Assembly: GCA_903882335.1 (NCBI GenBank)
Contig: CAIRWP010000028.1
Span: forward strand, 1-32,817
DNA from: an uncultured Opitutia bacterium
GTDB lineage: Bacteria; Verrucomicrobiota; Verrucomicrobiia; Opitutales; UBA953
Length of the DNA: 32,817 nt
Direction: 5' to 3'
Shown here piece by piece: positions 1 to 7,663 of this stretch. Made by a program: the position numbers and the translations under genes. The notes below the pieces were generated by a model. The model was not told the origin of the DNA and searched no databases. It was given only the letters and a program-made list of their open reading frames with translations. Numbering within the stretch: position 1 is the stretch's first letter; the number at the start of each line of letters is the position of its first letter.

Positions 1-82
1 CGACCGTCGTGCCTTTCGCCGTGTCCAACACGAGCGCCGTTGCGCTCTGCGTGGACAGGTCAAGACCCAGGACGATCGCCAT
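1..82 (-). CDS. xylB: Xylulokinase / FGGY-family carbohydrate kinase, N-terminal fragment (runs off the window edge)
   Basis: Reverse strand from ATG at 82 reads MAIVLGLDLSTQSATALVLDTAKGTTV, typical of the FGGY kinase N-terminus (LGxDxSTQS). It lies immediately downstream of xylA. Confidence 0.75.
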   Translation of the reverse strand, partial: MAIVLGLDLSTQSATALVLDTAKGTTV

Positions 83-86
83 AGCC

Positions 87-1397
87 TCAGCGAATGTACT
101 CGTTGATCAGGTTCTCGAGCATCTCTTGGCGACCGGACGCGAGCGTCGGCGCCTTGATGCCCTGGGCGTAGGCGTCGAGCTGGGCGAGGGTGGCCTTGCC
201 GGATTCGACCTTCTTACCGATGCCACTGTCCCAGGAGGCGTAGCGATTCGAGACGAACTTATCCATCTTGCCGTCCTTGATGATCGCATGGGCGATCTTG
301 AGGCCGCGGGCGAAGGCGTCCATGCCGCCGATATGGGCATGGAAGAGGTCGACCGGCTCGTGCGATTCGCGACGACGCTTGGCGTCGAAGTTGAGGCCGC
401 CCTTGGTGAAGCCACCCATCTTGAGGATGCGCAGCATGATGTTCGTCGTGAGGTAGAGGTCAGTCGGGAACTGGTCGGTGTCCCAGCCGACGAGCGTGTC
501 GCCACGGTTGGCGTCGACCGAGCCGAGGGCATCCGCGCCGATCGAGACTTCCATCTCATGCTCCATCGTGTGACCAGCGAGCGTGGCGTGGTTGGTCTCG
601 AGGTTCAGCTTGAAGTGCTTCAGGAGGCCGTATTCCCGGAGGAAGTTAAGGCACGCCGCCGCATCGGAATCGTACTGGTGGGTCGAGGGTTCGCGCGGCT
701 TGGGCTCGATCAGGAACTGGCCCTTGAAGCCGATCTTCTTCGCATGGTCGACGGCCAGGTGCAGGAGCGCGGCGAGGTGATCCAGCTCCCGCTTCATGTC
801 GGTATTGATCAGCGTGGCGTAGCCTTCGCGGCCGCCCCAGAAGACGTAGCCTTCGCCGCCGAGGGCCTTGGTGGCCTCGAGCGCGTGGCGGACCTGGCTG
901 GCGCCGTAGGCGAACACATCGGCGTTGGGCGAGGTGCCCGCGCCCTGCGCGTAGCGCGGGTGCGAGAAGAGACAGGCGGTACCCCAGAGGAGTTTCTTGC
1001 CGGTGCCTTTTTGGAACGCCTTCAGCTCCTGGGTGACGCGGGCGAGGTTCGCATGCGTCTCGGTGAGGGTCTTGCCTTCGGGAGCGATGTCGCGGTCATG
1101 GAAGCAGTAGAAGTCGATTTGGCACTTCTGGAGGAACTCAAAGAAGACCGGGACGCGGCGCAGGGCGTTGTCGAGGGAATCGGAGCCGTCATCCCAGGGC
1201 ATGAGGGCGGTGCCGGCGCCGAACGGGTCGGAGAGGCTGTTGCGCATCACGTGCCAGTAGGCCGCGGCGAAGCGCATGTGATCCTTCATCTTCTTCCCGC
1301 CGATCTTCTCGTCCGGGTTGTAGTGCTTGAAGGCGAACGGGTTCTTGGACTTGGGTCCTTCGAACTGGATGACCGGGACGTTGGGGAAGTGCGGCAT
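87..1397 (-). CDS. xylA: Xylose isomerase
   Basis: 436-aa ORF with xylose isomerase motifs ([116 protein letters not shown]). Confidence 0.97.
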   Translation of the reverse strand: MPHFPNVPVIQFEGPKSKNPFAFKHYNPDEKIGGKKMKDHMRFAAAYWHVMRNSLSDPFGAGTALMPWDDGSDSLDNALRRVPVFFEFLQKCQIDFYCFHDRDIAPEGKTLTETHANLARVTQELKAFQKGTGKKLLWGTACLFSHPRYAQGAGTSPNADVFAYGASQVRHALEATKALGGEGYVFWGGREGYATLINTDMKRELDHLAALLHLAVDHAKKIGFKGQFLIEPKPREPSTHQYDSDAAACLNFLREYGLLKHFKLNLETNHATLAGHTMEHEMEVSIGADALGSVDANRGDTLVGWDTDQFPTDLYLTTNIMLRILKMGGFTKGGLNFDAKRRRESHEPVDLFHAHIGGMDAFARGLKIAHAIIKDGKMDKFVSNRYASWDSGIGKKVESGKATLAQLDAYAQGIKAPTLASGRQEMLENLINEYIR

Positions 1398-1543
1398 GGC
1401 GGGTAGGAGCGGAAGCCCGACTTTGCCGCTCCGCCCCGCCCTGCCAAGAATGGAATGGGCGACCCGACCGAACGGCTTGTATTAATGCGACCCGCGGAAC
1501 TGCGCCTTGCAGGGACGGCCGTGCCGGACCAGCATCGGCCCTC

Positions 1544-2389
1544 ATGGAGGTCGTCCACACCATCCCCGAACTGCGCGCGGCGGTGGCCCGAGCCCGGCAA
1601 GCCGGCCGGACCATCGGGTTCGTGCCGACGATGGGTTGCCTGCACGAAGGGCATCTCGCCCTCATCCGCCGGGCGAAAGCCGAAACCGGCTATGTCGTCG
1701 TCTCGATCTTCGTGAACCCGACCCAGTTCGGACCGAACGAGGATTTCGCCAAGTACCCCCGCACGCTCGCCAACGACGTCGCCGGGAGCGCCACCGCGGG
1801 GGCCGACCTCGTCTTCGCGCCCGCGACCGAGGACTTCTACGCGCCCGGCGCCTCGACCTGGGTCGAGGAGACGTTCGTGAGCGAGGGCCTGTGCGGAGAG
1901 TTCCGTCCGGGGCACTTCCGCGGCGTCACGACGGTGGTCGCCATGCTCTTCAATGCCGTCCAACCCGACGTCGCGGTCTTCGGCCGGAAGGACCTGCAAC
2001 AGCTCGCCGCCCTGCGCCGCATGGTCCGCGACCTGCTCTTCCCGCTCCGGATCATCGCCCATGAGACGGTCCGCGAAGCCAACGGCGTGGCGATGAGTTC
2101 GCGGAACCGCTACCTTTCGCCCGCGGACTTCGCCAAGGCGACGGCCATCCCGGCCGCCCTCGCCGTGGCCCAGGCCTTGGTCGCCGCCGGGGAACGCGAC
2201 GCCGGCCGGGTCCGGTCCGCGGCCCTCGCCCGCCTCGCGGCGGAACCGGCCCTCCGCCCCCAGTATTGCCAGGTGGTGGACGCGGAGACCTTGCGGCCGG
2301 TGGACCAAGTCACCCCAGGCCGGACGGTGCTGGCGGTGGCCGGTCACCTCGGGGCGACCCGCCTGATCGACAACGCCGACCTCGGTTGA
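1544..2389 (+). CDS. panC: Pantothenate synthetase (pantoate--beta-alanine ligase)
   Basis: 281-aa ORF with GFVPTMGCLHEGHLALIRRAK, VSIFVNPTQFGPNEDFAKYPRT, VFGRKDLQQL and VREANGVAMSSRNRYLSP. Confidence 0.97.
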   Translation: MEVVHTIPELRAAVARARQAGRTIGFVPTMGCLHEGHLALIRRAKAETGYVVVSIFVNPTQFGPNEDFAKYPRTLANDVAGSATAGADLVFAPATEDFYAPGASTWVEETFVSEGLCGEFRPGHFRGVTTVVAMLFNAVQPDVAVFGRKDLQQLAALRRMVRDLLFPLRIIAHETVREANGVAMSSRNRYLSPADFAKATAIPAALAVAQALVAAGERDAGRVRSAALARLAAEPALRPQYCQVVDAETLRPVDQVTPGRTVLAVAGHLGATRLIDNADLG

Positions 2390-2398
2390 GCGGAAAAA

Positions 2399-2427
2399 GG
2401 CGGCAAGTCCCCTTGCGGGGACTCGCC
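2399..2427. other. Strong hairpin in the panC-to-NYN gene gap (terminator-like only when read on the minus strand)
   Basis: AGTCCCC-TTGC-GGGGACT with outer GGCG/CGCC pairing. An A-run (ggaaaaagg) precedes it on +, giving a T-run after the stem on -. Confidence 0.5.
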
Positions 2428-2446
2428 GAGGGGTCAGACTTGAGGG

Positions 2447-4273
2447 ATGGGACAATTTGCCTACAAGAACGAGGTGCTGGAGCCGCTGCGCCGGGTCCTC
2501 TCCGAGCAACTGGTCATGGACCTCAACCACGTCGCGGATGGCCCGCTGCTCGCGATGGCCAAGAAAATCCCCGGCGGGTACATCCACCGAAAGCCCTTTC
2601 TCCGCGATGCCAAGTGGCGCTTCCAGAAACGCCTCGCCCACCTGACCCAGGACGCCGCGGCCATCGCGGATCACCTCCCGTGGTACCAAGAAACGCTGAA
2701 AAGCGATAAGGCCAAGCTCGGCGAGCACCTTGATGAGTTGGCCGCGGTGATCGGTGGCCCCCGCGCCGCCCTCCTCTGTGTGCTCTGGAACGAGCAAGCC
2801 ACACAGAAGGATGCGACGCTCCCCGCCGACTGGCTCGCCCGGCTGGTCGCCCTTTCCAAGCCCCAAGCGGGCAAACCGGAGACGAAGGCCTGGAAGGCCC
2901 TCCTCGCCAAGCTGGTAGAGACGCCGGGGAAGGAACCCCTGGACTCGGCCGACGCCCTGGACTCGGCCGACCGCACGCTCCGGCGCCTGCAACAGGAAAT
3001 CGCGCAGGGCAAGGCGGCGCGCGAAAATGAAGGCCGCCAAATCCGCCGCCAGCACGCCAATGAACTTGAGACGAAGGACGGCGAGATCCGCAAGGCCCGG
3101 GAGGAAGCCGCCAAGTCCCTCCAAGAGGCCGCCAAGCTGGGCGCGAACCTGGAGTCGCAGGTCCAGTCGTTGCAGGCCAAGCTGACCAAGGAGGAGGAAG
3201 AAGTGGCCCGGCTCCGCGGCGAACTCGATCGCGCCCGCGAGCAGGTCGCGAAGAAGGCCCGGGAAATCGCCGAGGAACTCCTCTCCGAGGAAGTCCGTCC
3301 TTGGCTGGCCGATGCCCGGATCCTGAAGGCCGCCTCAGAGGAAGTCGCCAAACTCCGCCAGCTCACCTCGGAGACGGTGGAGAAAGTCCGCAAGGCGCAA
3401 CGGGACGCCGACCCCTTCCTGGCGAAGGAACACCAACTCCGTCAGGCCATCCCGCAGATGGAGGAAATGCTCAAGCTCCTCCGCCGCTACCAGCGGACCG
3501 CGGTGCAGGCGCTGCCGGAAGTGACCGCGCTGGAACAGCGCATCACCGAGCACGTCGAGAAGGTCCGCTACGAACTGGAAAAGCGCGACCAGCCTTCCGA
3601 CCCCTTCCTCGAACGCATCTCCGCCAAGATCAACGTCGCCGACAGTCGCGAGTTGAAGTCGATCGAAAGCGCCCTGCTGCTGGCGGAACAGTCCGGCCTC
3701 GTCGATTCCCGGCACGCCGACCTTTACCGGCGCGACATCCATCGACGCCGCTCCTACCTGGCCGACCGCGATTTCCACGTCCAGAAACAATCCGGCCCGC
3801 TGGCCTTGCTGGAACGCGCGGCGGCGACGGGCGAGAAGGCCCGCTTGGCCGTCGACGCCAACAACTTTGCCTGCCTCCGCCAAGATTACCTCGGGCTCAG
3901 CCTCCCCACCAAGAAGAACGCCCAAGGTGAGACGCGCTTCCTGCTCGATGCCGCCGCCCGGCAGAAGGTCGTCCAACTGCTCGAGAAGCTGGCGGACGAC
4001 GCCACGGGGCTGCACGTGTGGGTCTGCTTCGACGGCCAACCCAGCCAGCTCCGGATCGGCAACCCGCGGCTCAAGGCGACGTTCAGCCGCGCGGGGGGCA
4101 AGGCGGACCACGACCTGATGGACCTCGTCGCCAAGGACAAGACCGTGGAGGCCCCTTGGTTTGTCGTCTCGGACGACATCGAGGTGCGCGACGCCACCGG
4201 CCGCGAGGGCGCCTACATCGTCTACAACGACGGGCTGGTGCAGTTGCTGGTGAACCGCGGGCTGAAACCCTAA
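2447..4273 (+). CDS. Large coiled-coil protein with C-terminal NYN/PIN-like (YacP-type) ribonuclease domain; uncharacterised
   Basis: 608 aa. Heptad-rich charged middle (RQHANELETKDGEIRKAREEAAKSLQEA...ESQVQSLQAKLTKEEEEVARLRGELDRAREQ). C-terminus LAVDANNFA...VWVCFDGQPS...AGGKADHDLMDLVAKD...WFVVSDDIEVRDATGREGAYIV matches the acidic motif pattern of NYN/PIN folds. Confidence 0.75.
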   Translation: MGQFAYKNEVLEPLRRVLSEQLVMDLNHVADGPLLAMAKKIPGGYIHRKPFLRDAKWRFQKRLAHLTQDAAAIADHLPWYQETLKSDKAKLGEHLDELAAVIGGPRAALLCVLWNEQATQKDATLPADWLARLVALSKPQAGKPETKAWKALLAKLVETPGKEPLDSADALDSADRTLRRLQQEIAQGKAARENEGRQIRRQHANELETKDGEIRKAREEAAKSLQEAAKLGANLESQVQSLQAKLTKEEEEVARLRGELDRAREQVAKKAREIAEELLSEEVRPWLADARILKAASEEVAKLRQLTSETVEKVRKAQRDADPFLAKEHQLRQAIPQMEEMLKLLRRYQRTAVQALPEVTALEQRITEHVEKVRYELEKRDQPSDPFLERISAKINVADSRELKSIESALLLAEQSGLVDSRHADLYRRDIHRRRSYLADRDFHVQKQSGPLALLERAAATGEKARLAVDANNFACLRQDYLGLSLPTKKNAQGETRFLLDAAARQKVVQLLEKLADDATGLHVWVCFDGQPSQLRIGNPRLKATFSRAGGKADHDLMDLVAKDKTVEAPWFVVSDDIEVRDATGREGAYIVYNDGLVQLLVNRGLKP

Positions 4274-4274
4274 A

Positions 4275-4300
4275 AGAAAAAGGCGCCCCAGCGGGGCGCC
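4275..4300 (-). terminator. Rho-independent terminator of the ThuA-like gene
   Basis: GGCGCCCC-AGC-GGGGCGCC at 4282-4300. On the minus strand it is followed by TTTTTCTTTTA, 22 nt after the ThuA stop. Confidence 0.85.
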
Positions 4301-4322
4301 TCGGCGGACCCGGGCGGGCGGC

Positions 4323-5405
4323 TTACTTGGCGGCGGGCTTCTTCGGCGCGGGCGCGGGCGCGGCCACCGGCTCGGGCAGCACCGCGGCGAAGGCCTCGGC
4401 CTTCAGCCCCTTGTGGAACTGGTTGAAGGAGTACTTGCTGGGCTTCCACTCGACGAGCGGGGTGGCGTCGGCGGCGGCCGGAACGTCGAGTTTGAGGCCC
4501 CAGAAGACGCCGTTGATCAGGAGGCGACGGAGCGACTCATCCTTGAGGTCGCTGGCGGAAGCCATGGTGGTGGTGAGGATGCGGTTGACGGTACCGGCCT
4601 CGTTCTTCAGTTCACGGGTCCAGGCGACGGCCATGGCGGGCTCGTTGATGCCCTGCTCCTGCTTGTCGGTCGCGCGCTTCTTGCGGCGCTCGCTGGGCGG
4701 GCTCTTCGGATCCATATCCTTCAGGACCACGCCACGCAGGAGCACCTGGGCGTCGGCGGGCGGGTAGGCCTCATAGACGTCGGTGTCGCCGAAAATGCTG
4801 GTCACGCCATTGAGGAGCGGGCTCTTTTCGGCACCGGGCTCGACGGCGGTGCGCGTCGCCTCGCCCTTGTGGTTGCCCCAGTGGCTCACCCAGGTCTCGC
4901 CGAGCACGTTCTTGCCGAAGCCACCCTTGCTGTTCCAGTTATAGGCGGCGAAGGGGCTTTCCTTGGGGATGCCGGCGAAGGCGTGGGTGCTGGTGCGCGT
5001 GGCGACGATCGGTACGCCGCGCTTCACGGCGGCGTCGAACTTGGCAAGGGCCGTCTCGTTCCACTTGCGGAAACGCAGGCCGAGCACGAGCGCGTCCGCG
5101 CCATCGAGGGCCTCGGGCTTGCCCAGCGAGGCGCCGTTGTTCGGATTGATGGTGCCGTCGGCATCGTGCGAGAATAGGACGACGCAATGGAACCCGTGGC
5201 GCTCCGCGAGGAGGCGGGCGAGCATGGGCAGCGACTCCTCCGAACGGTATTCCTCGTCGCCCGCGAGCAGGACGACGGTCTTGCCGGAGCCGGGGCCCTT
5301 GCCGCCGGGGAAGTCGAGCCAGCCAGGGCCGGAGGTGAAGGTCTCGGCCGCAGTGAGCGAGACCACGCAGAGCGTGGCGACCAGAAGGGAGAGGAGGCGT
5401 TTCAT
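4323..5405 (-). CDS. Secreted ThuA-like domain protein (trehalose-utilisation-like fold)
   Basis: Signal peptide MKRLLSLLVATLCVVSLTAAE; KTVVLLAGDEEYRSEESLPMLARLLAERHGF, DALVLGLRFRKW, THAFAGIP and WVSHWGNHKGEATRT resemble ThuA-like proteins of the PVC group. Ala/Pro/Lys-rich C-terminal tail. Confidence 0.8.
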   Translation of the reverse strand: MKRLLSLLVATLCVVSLTAAETFTSGPGWLDFPGGKGPGSGKTVVLLAGDEEYRSEESLPMLARLLAERHGFHCVVLFSHDADGTINPNNGASLGKPEALDGADALVLGLRFRKWNETALAKFDAAVKRGVPIVATRTSTHAFAGIPKESPFAAYNWNSKGGFGKNVLGETWVSHWGNHKGEATRTAVEPGAEKSPLLNGVTSIFGDTDVYEAYPPADAQVLLRGVVLKDMDPKSPPSERRKKRATDKQEQGINEPAMAVAWTRELKNEAGTVNRILTTTMASASDLKDESLRRLLINGVFWGLKLDVPAAADATPLVEWKPSKYSFNQFHKGLKAEAFAAVLPEPVAAPAPAPKKPAAK

Positions 5406-5478
5406 GGGGTGGTGAGAGGAGAAAAGTAGGCGGGCGGCAGGAGGCTTTCAAGCGCCCTGTTCTGCCAAATACCCCCTA

Positions 5479-6192
5479 TTACCGGCGGTCGCCCGCCCGT
5501 TTGGGCGGGGGCGATAACGGGTCTGGGCGCAAAGTCTCGGTCCGCCCGTCGGAATAGGTCGTGACTCGGTTGCCCAGCGCGTCGACGCGCGTGGTCGCCG
5601 AGGTGCCGTCGGAGAAACGCGTCTCCACGTGGCCCAGTGCGTCCACGCGGGAGCTCGCGGTGACGCCGTTGGAGAAGCGCGTGGTCGTCGAGCCGAGCAG
5701 GTCCGTGCGGCTCTCGGCGGTGATACCGTTCGAGTAACGCGTGCTGACGCCGCCGAGCGGGTCGACGCGGGAGGAAGCGGTCACGCCGTTATCGAAGCGG
5801 AGTTCGCGGCGACCCAGGGCGTCGACGCCGGCTACGCCCGCGGTGGGCAGGCGACCGCTCCAAGGGTCGCGGTGCGCCGCGGCGGCCGCGGGGGTCAAGG
5901 GCCGGACAGCTTCGCCGTCGGACATGATCGAGGCGGGGGCGGTCGCCGCCCTGGGAGCGGAGCGGACGTCGGCGGCGAGAGGTGCGCGAGGCCGGACGGG
6001 AGCCGCGGCAGAGTCGCCGCGGGCGGCCGGCGCGGCGGTGCCGACGGATGGCGGGAGCACCTCGACGGGTGCAGGGCCCAGCGTCCGCGCCAGCAGGAAG
6101 CACGCGAGGAGCGCGAGAGCGAGGAGCGGAAGGAGGCGTCCCACCCGGACAGTATCATCGGGCGGCGACGCGGTCACAACCCCCGAAAACAA
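5479..6192 (-). CDS. Single-pass membrane-anchored protein with five 20-aa tandem YD-like repeats; uncharacterised
   Basis: One hydrophobic segment (LLPLLALALLACFLLARTL), an Ala/Pro-rich linker, then five repeats of RVDxLGxxxTRFSNGVTASS. The true start may be a downstream GTG. Confidence 0.7.
   Translation of the reverse strand: MFSGVVTASPPDDTVRVGRLLPLLALALLACFLLARTLGPAPVEVLPPSVGTAAPAARGDSAAAPVRPRAPLAADVRSAPRAATAPASIMSDGEAVRPLTPAAAAAHRDPWSGRLPTAGVAGVDALGRRELRFDNGVTASSRVDPLGGVSTRYSNGITAESRTDLLGSTTTRFSNGVTASSRVDALGHVETRFSDGTSATTRVDALGNRVTTYSDGRTETLRPDPLSPPPKRAGDRR
5530..5829 (-). repeat. Five tandem degenerate 60-bp coding repeats (20 aa each)
   Basis: GTCGACGCG-type blocks recur at 5581, 5641, 5701, 5761 and 5821, exactly 60 bp apart, and encode VDALG/VDPLG/TDLLG. 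Confidence 0.9.
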
Positions 6193-6222
6193 ACGGGGCG
6201 GACGTCTCGCGACATCCGCCCC
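6183..6222 (-). terminator. Rho-independent terminator of the DUF1501/PSCyt1 operon
   Basis: GGGGCGGA...TCCGCCCC with inner GTC/GAC pairing (6195-6222). On the minus strand it is followed by GTTTGTTTTCGGGG, 21 nt after the stop at 6244. Confidence 0.85.
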
Positions 6223-6243
6223 GGAGCCTCGCGCCGGAGGCGC

Positions 6244-7632
6244 TTAGGCGATGACCTTGTCGACCACCTTACCGAAGTTGTCGGTCAGGCGGAAGTCGCG
6301 GCCGTTGTAGCGGTAAGTCAGCTTGGTGTGGTCGAAGCCGAGCAGGCGCAGGATCGTGGCGTGCAGGTCGTGGATATCCACGCCGTCGGAAGCGACCTGG
6401 GAGCCGATTTCGTCGGTCTCGCCGTAGTGCATACCGCCCTTGACGCCGCCGCCCGCCATCCAGCAGCAGAAGGCCTTGGCGTGGTGGTCGCGACCGGAGT
6501 TCTGGTTCACGCGGCCCGCGGTGGTCGGGGTGCGGCCGAACTCTCCGCCCCAGATGATCAGGGTCTGGTCGAGCAGACCGCGCTGCTTGAGGTCGGCGAT
6601 GAGCGCCGCCGCCGGCGTGTCGATCGCGCCGCCGGTGCGGGCGGCCGAGGTGAAGATGTTGGTGTGGTGGTCCCAGCCGCCCGCGTCCACCTGGACGAAG
6701 CGGACGCCGCGCTCGACGAGGCGGCGGGCGCAGAGGAGCTTGGCGCCGAGGTCGCTCTTGCCGTAGGCGTCGCGGGTCTTCTGCGACTCCTTGGAGATGT
6801 CGAAGGCGTCGGTCGCGGCGGTCTGCATGCGGAAGGCGAGCTCGAAGGACTCAATGCGGGCCTCCAGCTGCTCATCCTTCTGCACCGTCTGCATGTGGCG
6901 CTCGTTGAGCTGGCGGACGAGGTCGAGCTGCTTGCGCTGGGCCTCCTCGGTGGTGAACTCGCTCTGGAGGTTGGCGATGACCTTGTTGGCCGGAGCGCCG
7001 GGACGGAAGGAGGTCTTCGCACCCTGGAAGATGGAAGGCAGGAAGGCCGACTGGCGACCGTCCGCGCCGCCGCCGAGGCTGACGAAGCCCGGGAGGTCCT
7101 GGCTCTCGGTGCCGAGACCGTAGAGCACCCAGGAGCCGAGGCAGGGCTTAGTGAGGATCGCCGAGCCGGTGTGCATCAGCTTGGCGGCCGGACCGTGGGC
7201 CGGCAGGTCGGAGTGCATCGAGCGGATGACGCACATCTCGTCGGCCTGCTCCTGGAGCTTCGGGAAGATCTCGGAGATTTCGAGGCCGGACTTGCCGCAC
7301 TTCTTGAACTCGAAGGGCGTCGGGAAGATCACGCCGCCCTGGCCGGAGGTGGACTTCTCGGCGAAGGCCTTCATGCCGGGCTTGTAGTCGAAGGTGTCGA
7401 GGTGCGAAGGCGCGCCGCCGGCGAAGATGTGGATGACGTGCTTGGCCTTGGCCGGCAGCGGGGCCTTGCGGGGCTTGAGGTCGGCCGTGATCTCGGCGCG
7501 GGCCGGGGCGACGAGGTAGTCGGCGACCATGGTGCCGAAGGCGACGGTGCCGAGGCCCATGCCGGTCTGGCGGAGGAACTCCCGGCGCGAGTTGGGCGTC
7601 GGAAGGCTGTTGGAGCAGTTCTGGATTTCCAT
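6244..7632 (-). CDS. DUF1501 (sulfatase/alkaline-phosphatase-like) protein with Tat signal
   Basis: Start MEIQNCSNSLPTPNSRREFLRQTGMGLGTVAFG. DUF1501 hallmarks HVIHIFAGGAPSHLDTFDYKPG, GARLVERGVRFVQVDAGGWDHHTN-type block, LIIWGGEFGRTP, GRDHHAKAFCCWMAGGGVKGGMHYGETDEIG. Confidence 0.9.
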   Translation of the reverse strand: MEIQNCSNSLPTPNSRREFLRQTGMGLGTVAFGTMVADYLVAPARAEITADLKPRKAPLPAKAKHVIHIFAGGAPSHLDTFDYKPGMKAFAEKSTSGQGGVIFPTPFEFKKCGKSGLEISEIFPKLQEQADEMCVIRSMHSDLPAHGPAAKLMHTGSAILTKPCLGSWVLYGLGTESQDLPGFVSLGGGADGRQSAFLPSIFQGAKTSFRPGAPANKVIANLQSEFTTEEAQRKQLDLVRQLNERHMQTVQKDEQLEARIESFELAFRMQTAATDAFDISKESQKTRDAYGKSDLGAKLLCARRLVERGVRFVQVDAGGWDHHTNIFTSAARTGGAIDTPAAALIADLKQRGLLDQTLIIWGGEFGRTPTTAGRVNQNSGRDHHAKAFCCWMAGGGVKGGMHYGETDEIGSQVASDGVDIHDLHATILRLLGFDHTKLTYRYNGRDFRLTDNFGKVVDKVIA

Positions 7633-7663
7633 GATGTGGTTTGGTTTGGTTGTAGAAACGGGG

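Noticed and set aside
9-1406. 465-aa + strand ORF
   Set aside because: Antisense shadow of xylA: the minus frame has clear xylose isomerase motifs, while the + translation is low-complexity Val/Gly/Glu/Leu typical of high-GC antisense frames.
2939-2971. 15-bp direct repeat CTGGACTCGGCCGAC (period 18) in the coiled-coil gene
   Set aside because: In-frame local duplication (LDSADA/LDSADR), likely simple slippage; not informative alone.
1286-3124. 612-aa - strand ORF across panC and the coiled-coil gene
   Set aside because: Opposes two well-supported + genes and has antisense-type composition; no recognisable domain.
5492-5509. CCCGCCC-GTTT-GGGCGGG hairpin as a terminator
   Set aside because: Lies inside the repeat-protein coding end and is not followed by a T-tract on either strand.
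5530-5829. 60-bp periodic repeats as a possible CRISPR or minisatellite
   Set aside because: The repeats are in frame, diverged and have no spacers; they encode a protein repeat.
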